From an uncultured Bacillaceae bacterium (lineage in GTDB: Bacteria > Bacillota > Bacilli > Bacillales > Amphibacillaceae): a stretch of DNA of 9,106 bases. The translations under genes were made by a program, and so were the position numbers. Positions within the stretch are counted from its first letter, which is position 1. Each line of letters starts with the position of its first letter. The stretch is taken from the NCBI GenBank assembly GCA_945639745.1, contig CALZEK010000043.1, positions 1-9,106 on the forward strand, given 5' to 3'. Of this stretch, positions 1-5,898 are shown in pieces. The notes below the pieces were generated by a model. That model made no database searches, was not told the origin of the DNA, and saw nothing but the letters and a program-made list of their open reading frames with translations.

Positions 1-54
1 CGGACTGTAAATCCGCTCCCAACGGGTTCGGCAGTTCGAATCTGCCCCCCACCA
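1..54 (+). tRNA. tRNA-Tyr (GUA), 5' end cut off by window
   Basis: This is the 3' part of a class II tRNA. The anticodon loop at 5-11 (CTGTAAA) holds anticodon GTA at 7-9, closed by CGGA/TCCG. A long variable arm follows at about 16-29. The T arm is 30-46 with loop TTCGAAT, and the 3' acceptor strand is 47-53 with discriminator A54. The next bases are CTC, so CCA is not encoded. The acceptor 5' half and D arm lie before the window. Confidence 0.93.
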
Positions 55-65
55 CTCTTATTTAT

Positions 66-136
66 AGGGGTATAGTTCAATGGTAGAATACCGGTCTCCA
101 AAACCGTCGATGAGGGTTCGAATCCTTCTACCCCTG
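66..136 (+). tRNA. tRNA-Trp (CCA)
   Basis: A full cloverleaf can be drawn. The acceptor is AGGGGTA (66-72) with TACCCCT (129-135) and discriminator G136. The anticodon loop at 96-102 holds CCA at 98-100, and the T arm is 112-128. The bases after the discriminator are CCA (137-139), so the 3' end appears to be encoded. The top pair of the anticodon stem is a C91.T107 mismatch, leaving a four-pair stem, which is slightly unusual. Gene order and sequence match the Trp gene of Bacillus and Staphylococcus clusters. Confidence 0.95.
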
Positions 137-173
137 CCATTATTCTTCATGTAATCTAGAGTAATACTTAAAT

Positions 174-247
174 GGCGATCGTGGCGAAGCGGTTAACGCA
201 CCGGATTGTGGCTCCGGCACTCGAGGGTTCAAATCCCTCCGGTCGCC
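174..247 (+). tRNA. tRNA-His (GUG)
   Basis: The anticodon GTG is at 208-210, in a loop closed by CCGGA/TCCGG. G174 is the extra G-1 typical of bacterial tRNA-His and faces discriminator C247. The acceptor is 175-181 with 240-246. CCA is encoded at 248-250. The gap from the Trp gene (140-173) shows no other gene. Confidence 0.95.
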
Positions 248-260
248 CCATTTATTATAT

Positions 261-332
261 TGGGCTATAGCCAAGCGGTAAGGCAACGGGTTTTGGTCCC
301 GTCATTCCAAGGTTCGAATCCTTGTAGCCCAG
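261..332 (+). tRNA. tRNA-Gln (UUG)
   Basis: The acceptor TGGGCTA (261-267) pairs with TAGCCCA (325-331), and the discriminator is G332. The anticodon stem ACGGG/CCCGT encloses loop 291-297 with anticodon TTG at 293-295. The U1-A72 first pair is characteristic of glutamine tRNAs. The next bases are CTT, so CCA must be added by the nucleotidyltransferase. Confidence 0.95.
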
Positions 333-340
333 CTTATTAT

Positions 341-412
341 GCGGAAGTAGTTCAGTGGTAGAATATCACCTTGCCAAGGTGGAGGTCGCGGGTTCGAATC
401 CCGTCTTCCGCT
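341..412 (+). tRNA. tRNA-Gly (GCC)
   Basis: The acceptor GCGGAAG (341-347) pairs with CTTCCGC (405-411), and the discriminator is T412. The anticodon loop 371-377 holds GCC at 373-375. CCA is not encoded (TTA follows). It is separated by only eight bases from tRNA-Gln, so both belong to one transcript. Confidence 0.95.
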
Positions 413-438
413 TTAATTATTTAGACTGGTAGTTATCT

Positions 439-495
439 AATCAAATTTTTATTGGTAGCATAGCCAATTTGATTTTAATTGGTGACAAACCAATT
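439..495 (+). other. Two hairpins between tRNA-Gly and tRNA-Cys
   Basis: The first hairpin has an outer stem AATCAA (439-444)/TTGATT (469-474) and an inner stem ATTGG (451-455)/CCAAT (464-468), with a bulge at 445-450. The second is AATTGGT (477-483)/ACCAATT (489-495) with a five-base loop. Neither is followed by a T-run, so they are not terminators. They may guide processing of the tRNA precursor (inference). The stretch at 451-467 matches the start of the following tRNA-Cys region (505-521) at 15 of 17 bases, so it may be a remnant of a duplicated tRNA 5' end. Confidence 0.5.
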
Positions 496-507
496 TAATA
501 CTTAATT

Positions 508-578
<71 letters not shown>

Positions 579-591
579 CCATATTATTTTT

Positions 592-618
592 CACCAAGCA
601 TTTGCTGGTGGTTTTTTT
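592..618 (+). terminator. Terminator-like hairpin inside the tRNA cluster
   Basis: The stem runs 592-599 against 604-610: seven pairs, with A597 bulged and a four-base loop. It is followed by G611 and seven T (612-618). The shape is that of an intrinsic terminator, yet tRNA-Leu starts only 16 bases later with no visible promoter. It may be leaky or act as an attenuator. Confidence 0.6.
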
Positions 619-634
619 ATCTTTAAAAACATTT

Positions 635-716
635 GCCAGTGTGGTGGAATTGGCAGACACGCGGGATTCAAAATCCCGTTCCTTAGGGAGTGCCGGTTCG
701 ATCCCGGCCACTGGTA
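635..716 (+). tRNA. tRNA-Leu (CAA)
   Basis: This is a class II tRNA. The acceptor GCCAGTG (635-641) pairs with CACTGGT (709-715), including one G.U pair, and the discriminator is A716. The anticodon loop 667-673 holds CAA at 669-671, reading UUG codons. The variable arm follows at about 679-690. CCA is not encoded. It is the last gene of the tRNA cluster, as in related Firmicutes. Confidence 0.94.
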
Positions 717-755
717 TCTTTTGAAACTTTCATTAAAAAACTCAATAAATTAATT

Positions 756-800
756 AAGTCTCACAATCCTTATTACTATAGGATGAGTGAGACTTTTTTT
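756..800 (+). terminator. Terminator of the tRNA cluster
   Basis: The outer stem AAGTCTCAC (756-764)/GTGAGACTT (787-795) is a perfect nine-pair arm. The inner stem ATCCT (766-770)/AGGAT (780-784) adds five pairs around a small internal loop. A T-run covers 794-800. This is a strong intrinsic terminator about 40 bases after tRNA-Leu. Confidence 0.9.
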
Positions 801-928
801 ATTTGAAATAAGTTTTAAATGACTTAAAACTAGCATTTTTATGATTATGTATGAAAGTGTGAAATCAATAATTCTTATATTTTTAATGAGTAATTTTAAT
901 AATTAAAATAAATATTAATTATTAGATT
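801..928. other. AT-rich intergenic stretch, no gene
   Basis: This stretch lies between the tRNA terminator and the terminator of the minus-strand transporter. The only structure seen is an eight-pair inverted repeat, AGTTTTAA (811-818)/TTAAAACT (824-831), made almost only of A and T. It holds no credible reading frame or ribosome binding site. Confidence 0.6.
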
Positions 929-929
929 A

Positions 930-967
930 AAAAAACGCCTCTAACGTTTAATTAAATGTTAGAGGCG
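930..967 (-). terminator. Terminator of the BCCT transporter gene
   Basis: The perfect ten-pair stem CGCCTCTAAC (936-945)/GTTAGAGGCG (958-967) has a 12-base loop. On the minus strand it is followed by six T (complement of 930-935). It sits 21 bases after the stop codon of the transporter, in the correct orientation. Confidence 0.92.
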
Positions 968-988
968 AAAATTTAATACTTACTTAAT

Positions 989-2494
989 TTATTTGTCATT
1001 AGAATTTTGATTTAGTTGTAATTCTTTTTTTTCTTCCATTAAAGAACGGAATAATGAAACCATCATTAGTATAATAATGACTGAAAAAGGTAAGGCAGCA
1101 ATGATAAGTATGTTTTCTAAAGCATCTAAACCTCCGCTATAAAGCAAGATGAGTGCAACGGCTGATTGAGCAATTCCCCACGATATTTTAATTTGATGAG
1201 GAGGTGTAAGTGATCCGTTTGTTGTTTGCATCCCGAGAACAAAAGTAGCAGAGTCAGCAGATGTAATAAAGAACGAAAGGATTAATGCTAAGGCAATGAA
1301 TGATAATACGGTTCCCCATGGAAATTGGCTAAATACAGCAAAAAGAACTTCTTCAGTTTGTAGGCCACTCAGATCAATAATGCCTGCTTTTTGAATTTCA
1401 ATGGCTGATGTACCAAAGACACTAAACCATAAAAATCCAATAAATGAAGGAACTAGTGTTACACCAATTAAGAACTCTCTAATCGTACGTCCTTTTGAAA
1501 TACGAGCAATGAAAATTCCAACAAAAGGTGACCAAGCGATCCACCATGCCCAATAGAAGGTTGTCCAGTTATTAATCCAAGTTTGTCCATCTTCACTTAA
1601 TGGAGCGCTTCTAAAGCTCATGTGAGCAATATCTGTAATGTACTTACCTAGTGAGTCAGAAAACAAGTTTAAAATCAATACGGTAGGCCCTAAAATAAAT
1701 ACTAAAACAAAGATTAAAACAGCTAGAACTAAATTTGTATTACTTAAATATCTAATGCCTTTACCAAGTCCTGACCAAGCTGAAATGATGAACAAAACTG
1801 TTACAATTAAAACAATAATTAATTGGACTGTAAACGAAATAGGAATATCAAATAAATATGATAACCCACCATTAATTTGTTTAGAACCAAATCCTAAAGT
1901 TGTTGCTACACCAATTACTGTTGCAATAACAGCTAAGATATCGATCATATTACCAAGTGGTCCATCCATTTTTTTACCGAAAATCGGCCTCAAAGTGGCA
2001 GAAATCAGTCCTGGAAATCCTTTTCTAAACTGGAAGTATGCTAAAGAAAAAGCAACGACAGCATAAATTGCCCAGGCGTGAATTCCCCAATGGAAGAAGG
2101 TATAGGTGAGCGCTTCTTTATATGCTTCTGGCGTTTCTCCATCAGCAATTGGTGGATTAATGTAATGGGCAAGCGGTTCAGCAGCCCCCCAAAAGACAAG
2201 CCCAATCCCCATCCCAGCACTAAACAACATGGCAAACCATGTAGCTAATGAGAAATCAGGACGATCGTCAGGTTTTCCTAATCTAATTGTGCCGACTGAA
2301 TTAAAAATAAAGAAGGCAACAAATAAAACAATAGCGGCTACGACAATTAAATAGTACCAACTAAAATAATCCGTAATTATATCTTGCAACTGCAAAGTAA
2401 CATTTTCAAAAGTTTCGGGTACGATTGTTCCGAATAAAACTAATATTAAAATAAGTCCAGATGAAACCCAAAATACATTGGTCATTTTATTCAT
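989..2494 (-). CDS. BCCT-family sodium-coupled betaine transporter
   Basis: This is a 501-residue membrane carrier of the betaine/carnitine/choline transporter family, most like OpuD/BetL glycine betaine importers, which accumulate the osmoprotectant under salt stress. The unwound-helix motif GMGIG is at 94-98, as in sodium-coupled betaine carriers. The aromatic box is complete by spacing against BetP: W136, W141 and Y144 for W189, W194 and Y197, and W318 for W374 in the stretch WAWWIAWSPF (315-324). T411-S412 in TSADS correspond to the BetP sodium site. About 12 membrane helices fill the length. The cytoplasmic tail after about residue 483 is short and lacks the long basic osmosensing helix of BetP. 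The start is supported by AAAGGGAGA seven bases upstream. The gene is a single transcription unit with its own terminator. Betaine is the likeliest substrate; choline or carnitine cannot be excluded. Confidence 0.93.
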   Translation of the reverse strand: MNKMTNVFWVSSGLILILVLFGTIVPETFENVTLQLQDIITDYFSWYYLIVVAAIVLFVAFFIFNSVGTIRLGKPDDRPDFSLATWFAMLFSAGMGIGLVFWGAAEPLAHYINPPIADGETPEAYKEALTYTFFHWGIHAWAIYAVVAFSLAYFQFRKGFPGLISATLRPIFGKKMDGPLGNMIDILAVIATVIGVATTLGFGSKQINGGLSYLFDIPISFTVQLIIVLIVTVLFIISAWSGLGKGIRYLSNTNLVLAVLIFVLVFILGPTVLILNLFSDSLGKYITDIAHMSFRSAPLSEDGQTWINNWTTFYWAWWIAWSPFVGIFIARISKGRTIREFLIGVTLVPSFIGFLWFSVFGTSAIEIQKAGIIDLSGLQTEEVLFAVFSQFPWGTVLSFIALALILSFFITSADSATFVLGMQTTNGSLTPPHQIKISWGIAQSAVALILLYSGGLDALENILIIAALPFSVIIILMMVSLFRSLMEEKKELQLNQNSNDK

Positions 2495-2528
2495 AACTTA
2501 TCTCCCTTTCAAAATTATTGTTTATTTT

Positions 2529-2557
2529 ATCATATACTATAATCAATCCAATTTCAG
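2529..2557 (-). promoter_or_regulatory. Candidate promoter of the BCCT gene
   Basis: Reading the minus strand, CTGAAA (2552-2557) lies 17 bases before TATGAT (2529-2534), a good sigma-A -10 with a weak -35. An overlapping TATAGT (2536-2541) could serve instead. An inverted repeat CTATTTT (2581-2587)/AAAATAG (2597-2603) lies just upstream and might bind a regulator. No sigma-B-type sequence was recognised. Confidence 0.35.
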
Positions 2558-2676
2558 CTAAATAAAAATGAACCGACTATCTATTTTGAAGCTATTAAAA
2601 TAGAATGTCAATAGAATAATTAAATATAAAATATTCAGATATTCACTTTATTATATGAATTTATTCTTTTAATCGT

Positions 2677-2682
2677 TATAAT
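2677..2682 (+). promoter_or_regulatory. Candidate -10 of the YczE-like gene
   Basis: A perfect TATAAT ends 33 bases before the TTG start, which would give a leader of about 25 bases. No good -35 is seen at the right distance (TATGAA with a 17-base spacer). A second TATAAT at 2693-2698 is too close to the start codon to be useful. Confidence 0.3.
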
Positions 2683-2715
2683 AAGGTTAGTTTATAATGA
2701 GGTTGGTGAAAATAT

Positions 2716-3336
2716 TTGTTTTTATATAGGTTAATTTTTTTTATGTTAGGGGTTCTTATATTTAGTTTTGGAATAAGCTTAGCGATTAAAATGAGTTATT
2801 TAGGCCTTCATCCCTGGGATGTGTTAAATGTTGGTTTTTATGATATTTATGGATTAAGTATCGGAACTTGGAATATAATCATCGGTGTAATTTTAATTAT
2901 CATTGCACTGGTGTTAGACCACACATATGTTAGATTAGGCACCTTACTAAATGTTATGTTAATTGGTTTACTTGTTGATTTTTATCTATGGACTGATCTT
3001 TTACCCAATCCGACAAATTTACCGTTAGATATAACATTTATGATTTTAGGAATCGTAATTATGGGCTTTGGTGGTGGATTATATAATGCTGCCGGACTTG
3101 GTTCAGGGCCACGGGATGGATTCATGTTATCTATTGCTGATAAAACCGGATATCCAATTGGTCGAGTGAGAATTATTATTGAACTAATCATATTGGTTAT
3201 TGGCTTAGTTATTGGTGGTCCTGTTTTTATCTTTACCTTTATCTTTACATTTGTTCAAAGTCCTATTTTTGAATACTCATATTTAAAATTCACTAAAATG
3301 ATTGAAAAGCGTCAAAAAGAAATTAATTATTCTTAA
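2716..3336 (+). CDS. YczE/YyaS/YitT-type integral membrane protein
   Basis: This is a 206-residue hydrophobic protein with about five membrane segments, of a family whose molecular function is not established. The signatures seen are LGLHPWDVL (29-37, the family's Pro-Trp-Asp motif) and GLGSGPRDGFML (127-138). The family's usual glycine-rich stretch near the C-terminus is replaced here by FIFTFIFT (171-178), coded by a 12-base tandem duplication. The start chosen is TTG: an in-frame stop at 2707-2709 precludes anything longer, and GGTGA (2705-2709) lies six bases before it. ATG at 2743 is an alternative, but it would remove conserved N-terminal residues and has a poor binding site. It is transcribed divergently from the BCCT gene. 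Its 3' end overlaps the end of the convergent oxidoreductase gene by 14 bases. Confidence 0.85.
   Translation: MFLYRLIFFMLGVLIFSFGISLAIKMSYLGLHPWDVLNVGFYDIYGLSIGTWNIIIGVILIIIALVLDHTYVRLGTLLNVMLIGLLVDFYLWTDLLPNPTNLPLDITFMILGIVIMGFGGGLYNAAGLGSGPRDGFMLSIADKTGYPIGRVRIIIELIILVIGLVIGGPVFIFTFIFTFVQSPIFEYSYLKFTKMIEKRQKEINYS
3226..3249 (+). repeat. Two-copy 12-base tandem repeat inside the YczE-like gene
   Basis: The unit TTTATCTTTACC (3226-3237) is repeated as TTTATCTTTACA (3238-3249), with 11 of 12 bases identical. It is exactly in frame and encodes FIFT twice (residues 171-178). Confidence 0.85.
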
Positions 3337-4444
3337 TTAATTGACCAACATGGTATGGTGCTGTATTAATTACCGTTTTTTTATTGAGTAGGAGTTGACT
3401 TAATAACTTTGCGACATAAGGGCCAGTCGTAAGTCCAGATGCGCCAAGTCCATTGGCAAGAAAAATATAAGGATAACTAGGTAAGGCGCCAAAAATAGGT
3501 AGTCGATTAAACGTATTAGGTCTAAATCCCATTTTAATTTGAGCTAAATCAGCATTTAATAACAGGGGAAGGGAATCGTTTAATTTCTTTAAAATATTAA
3601 AAATTCCATCTGCTGTTATAGATGTGTCCATCACATTAATAGATTCACGAGTTGGTCCAACAACTAACTTATCATTAGGAAAGCCAAGAATATATTGGCT
3701 GTTAGGCATCATAAGAATCGGAAGTTTTTCAGTCATTAATTGATTGTTTTTTAAATGAATGATCTGCCCTTTTTGAAAATCAATTCTTAATTGAATATCT
3801 ATAGGTTCAAAAAAACTTTTCATCCAAGCCCCATTAGCTGCGATTAAGTAATCATAGCTAATGGGGTTATTATTAATTTCTAAAATAGGTTTTTCTGATA
3901 ATGATTGATGTAGGGAAGCAGATCCGTTAATTATTTTTACATTATTTTTAGCCGCAGCATTTAAAAGTGATTTTTTTAATTTTTCTCCATCAACTTGTGC
4001 AGCACCTCCAATAAATAATGAATGAAATTTAAAGTCAGTAAATGGATATAAATCTGTTGTTTCATCATTATTTAATAATTTTAATTCCCCAATTTCAGGA
4101 TCTGTTTCCCTCATTTTTAAAAGTTTTTCTTTTAAAGATAGAAGTTCCTGATAGTTTTCATCAAATGAAAGAGCACCACGATTCGCATAACCATGATCAA
4201 ATTCATTATCTTTTTCAAGTGACTCGATTAATTTCGGATAATATCTCGCACCATTTTTTGAAAGTTTATACCACAATTTATTTCTTCTTTTAGTTGTCCA
4301 AGGACAAATTATCCCAGCGCCAGCATTGGTCGCAGCACCTGTAATCTGTGCATCAACAATTGTGACGTCGATATTATGCTTTGATAATTCATAGGCTGTT
4401 GAAGCGCCTAGAATACCAGCCCCAACAATGACAACTTTTTTCAT
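3323..4444 (-). CDS. DAO-family FAD-dependent oxidoreductase
   Basis: This is a 373-residue flavoenzyme of the D-amino-acid oxidase/glycine oxidase/sarcosine oxidase superfamily, which oxidises amines or amino acids with FAD. The N-terminal Rossmann motif GAGILG is at 8-13, followed by an acidic ribose-binding position in IVDA (29-32). Near the C-terminus GFRP (306-309), with P316 and G319, and NGLGASGLTTGP (331-342) are the usual second FAD-contacting blocks. The length fits ThiO-like enzymes (about 370). No signal peptide is seen, so it is probably cytoplasmic. The start is supported by AAAGGATGAT seven bases upstream. No thiamine genes are nearby, so a role as ThiO is not backed by context. 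Its substrate (glycine, sarcosine, proline or a D-amino acid) cannot be told from sequence. The 3' end overlaps the YczE-like gene and no terminator was found. Confidence 0.87.
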   Translation of the reverse strand: MKKVVIVGAGILGASTAYELSKHNIDVTIVDAQITGAATNAGAGIICPWTTKRRNKLWYKLSKNGARYYPKLIESLEKDNEFDHGYANRGALSFDENYQELLSLKEKLLKMRETDPEIGELKLLNNDETTDLYPFTDFKFHSLFIGGAAQVDGEKLKKSLLNAAAKNNVKIINGSASLHQSLSEKPILEINNNPISYDYLIAANGAWMKSFFEPIDIQLRIDFQKGQIIHLKNNQLMTEKLPILMMPNSQYILGFPNDKLVVGPTRESINVMDTSITADGIFNILKKLNDSLPLLLNADLAQIKMGFRPNTFNRLPIFGALPSYPYIFLANGLGASGLTTGPYVAKLLSQLLLNKKTVINTAPYHVGQLIKNN

Positions 4445-4478
4445 TTATATCATCCTTTAAATTTAATTCTATGGTTCT

Positions 4479-4508
4479 ACTATAATCAATGAAATAATGA
4501 TTTGTAAA
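4479..4508 (-). promoter_or_regulatory. Candidate promoter of the DAO-family gene
   Basis: On the minus strand, TTTACA (4503-4508) is followed after 18 bases by TATAGT (4479-4484). Each hexamer matches the sigma-A consensus at five of six positions. The -10 lies within a 13-base sequence (4478-4490) that also occurs at the BCCT promoter (2535-2547). Confidence 0.5.
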
Positions 4509-4532
4509 TGAATAAATAAAAGATTATTAAAA

Positions 4533-4561
4533 TTAACATATAATTCTAAATATGATAAACT
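4533..4561 (+). promoter_or_regulatory. Candidate promoter of ppaC
   Basis: TTAACA (4533-4538) is followed after 17 bases by TAAACT (4556-4561), preceded by TG at 4553-4554, which makes it an extended -10. The start site would be about 30 bases before the ATG. The promoter is back-to-back with the DAO gene's promoter. Confidence 0.42.
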
Positions 4562-4600
4562 ATAAGTAATATGAATACAGAAGTTTTAAGGAGAGTATGA

Positions 4601-5527
4601 ATGGATAAAATAATGATTTTCGGCCATAAAAACCCTGACACAGATTCAATTTGTTCGGCATTAGTTTACGCGGACTTAAAAACAGAACTAGGTAATAATG
4701 TTCACCCTGTTAGGCTCGGTGAAATAAATAAAGAAACCGCTTATGTTTTAGATTACTTAAATCTAGCAGCACCTGAATTGATTCAGGAAGTACCTGAAGA
4801 TGTTACGGGAGTGATTTTAGTCGATCACAACGAGTTTCAGCAATCAGTAGATAATATTAGAGAAGTTAAAATTTTAGAAGTTATTGATCATCATCGAATT
4901 TCAAATTTCGAAACAAATGATCCATTGTACTTTAGAGCAGAACCTGTTGGTTGTACTGCGACAATACTTTATAAAATGTATCAAGAAAATAAAGTTGAAA
5001 TAAAAAAAGAAGTTGCAACACTAATGCTTTCAGCAATTATTTCAGATTCATTGTTATTTAAATCTCCAACATGTACACCAGTGGACGTTGACGTAGCAAA
5101 AGCTTTAGCTGAAATTGCAGAAGTTAATTTAGAAGAATATGGATTAGCTATGTTAGAAGCCGGCACAGCATTAGCGGATAAAACAGCTCATGAACTACTT
5201 ACAATGGACGCTAAAGAATTTTCGTTTGGTGAATCTAAAGTAATTATTGCTCAAGTTAATGCAATCGATACAGAAAATGTTTATCAAAGACGCGAAGAAT
5301 TAGAAAAAGAAATAAATGACATATTAACTGAAAAAGAATTAGACCTATTTTTACTTGTTGTAACAGATATCATTAATAGTAATTCGGACGTTTTAGCAAT
5401 CGGTAAATCTACTAAAAATGTTGAAGAAGCATTTAAAGTAAAATTAGCAGAAAATCGTGCGTTACTTGAAGGTGTGGTTTCAAGAAAGAAACAAATTGTT
5501 ACACACTTAGGGGATACGTTTAAGTAA
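4601..5527 (+). CDS. ppaC: Manganese-dependent inorganic pyrophosphatase
   Basis: This family II (DHH superfamily) pyrophosphatase hydrolyses pyrophosphate to phosphate in the cytoplasm and pulls biosynthetic reactions forward. At 308 residues it has the usual length (B. subtilis enzyme 309). All metal ligands known from the B. subtilis enzyme fall at the same numbers: H9, D13, D15 (GHKNPDTDS), D75 (LVDHNE), H97 (VIDHHR) and D149 (IISDS). Substrate residues K205 and R295-K296 (SRKKQ) are also in place. The N-terminal DHH domain covers about 1-190 and the DHHA2 domain about 195-308. The start ATG follows AAGGAGAG by six bases; an ATG four bases earlier is out of frame. It is monocistronic, with its own promoter candidate and terminator, which fits a housekeeping gene. 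Confidence 0.98.
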   Translation: MDKIMIFGHKNPDTDSICSALVYADLKTELGNNVHPVRLGEINKETAYVLDYLNLAAPELIQEVPEDVTGVILVDHNEFQQSVDNIREVKILEVIDHHRISNFETNDPLYFRAEPVGCTATILYKMYQENKVEIKKEVATLMLSAIISDSLLFKSPTCTPVDVDVAKALAEIAEVNLEEYGLAMLEAGTALADKTAHELLTMDAKEFSFGESKVIIAQVNAIDTENVYQRREELEKEINDILTEKELDLFLLVVTDIINSNSDVLAIGKSTKNVEEAFKVKLAENRALLEGVVSRKKQIVTHLGDTFK

Positions 5528-5538
5528 AAAGTAAACAT

Positions 5539-5577
5539 CCGAATATCTAAATGAATTCATTTAGATATTCGGTTTTT
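5539..5577 (+). terminator. Terminator of ppaC, a perfect palindrome
   Basis: Bases 5539-5572 form a perfect 34-base palindrome (17-base arms, centre GAATTC) followed by five T (5573-5577), 11 bases after the ppaC stop. In RNA the central bases must form the loop. It separates ppaC from the downstream operon. Confidence 0.92.
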
Positions 5578-5614
5578 CTCAATGGTTAATTAATATAAAA
5601 GAGGAGATAAACAC

Positions 5615-5631
5615 AAGGAGGGTTAAATGTG
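5615..5631 (+). promoter_or_regulatory. Ribosome binding site deciding a GTG start
   Basis: AAGGAGGG (5615-5622) lies six bases before GTG (5629-5631). An ATG at 5627 overlaps this GTG but is followed at once by TGA, forming a start-stop pair out of frame. A second GGAGA at 5603-5607 is further upstream. No convincing -35/-10 pair was found between the ppaC terminator and this site; TATAAA at 5595-5600 is the best -10 candidate. Confidence 0.75.
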
Positions 5632-5898
5632 AACGACATATATTTAGAATGGTCAAAAAGTAGAAAGAAATTTATGGTTCCATTATTAATAATCCTGTTT
5701 TTGTTTTATTTTTCTCTACCACTTTCTTTATTTTTCTTTCCTGAATACATCAACACTCCGACTGTTATTTGGAACTTGCCGCTAATATGGGTGTATGCTT
5801 TTTTACAATTGATTATGACTTTAGTGATTATGCATTTATATACTCGAAAAGCGAAAAAATTAGATGAAATAGTAGAAAAAATGAGGAAAGAAAAATGA
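5629..5898 (+). CDS. DUF485 family small membrane protein
   Basis: This 89-residue protein has two membrane helices (about 17-38 and 48-70), a basic patch before the first (KSRKK, 10-14) and a charged C-terminal tail (73-89). Size, helix layout and position directly before an ActP-like symporter fit DUF485 (YjcH in E. coli, YwcB in B. subtilis), whose function is not known in detail. It is presumed to assist the transporter. Overall similarity to textbook DUF485 is weak by eye, so the family call leans partly on context. The GTG start has a near-perfect ribosome binding site. Its stop codon overlaps the next gene's ATG (ATGA at 5895-5898), which implies translational coupling. Confidence 0.82.
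   Translation: MNDIYLEWSKSRKKFMVPLLIILFLFYFSLPLSLFFFPEYINTPTVIWNLPLIWVYAFLQLIMTLVIMHLYTRKAKKLDEIVEKMRKEK

Noticed and set aside
811..840. Possible second terminator after the tRNA cluster (AGTTTTAA/TTAAAACT, then T5)
   Set aside because: The stem is eight weak pairs, nearly all A-T, and the T-run starts five bases later. The strong terminator at 756-800 already does the job.
1638..2066. Plus-strand frame of 142 codons inside the BCCT gene
   Set aside because: It is a shadow of the transporter, with no ribosome binding site and a low-complexity Lys/Thr/Ile composition produced by the opposite strand.
3323..4444. Glycine oxidase ThiO of thiamine synthesis
   Set aside because: The fold and length fit, but no thiS, thiG, thiF or TPP riboswitch is nearby, so only the broader DAO family is called.
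5528..5628. Catabolite-repression (cre) site before the symporter operon
   Set aside because: No TGNAANCGNNNNCA-like sequence could be found in this stretch, although such operons are often under CcpA control.
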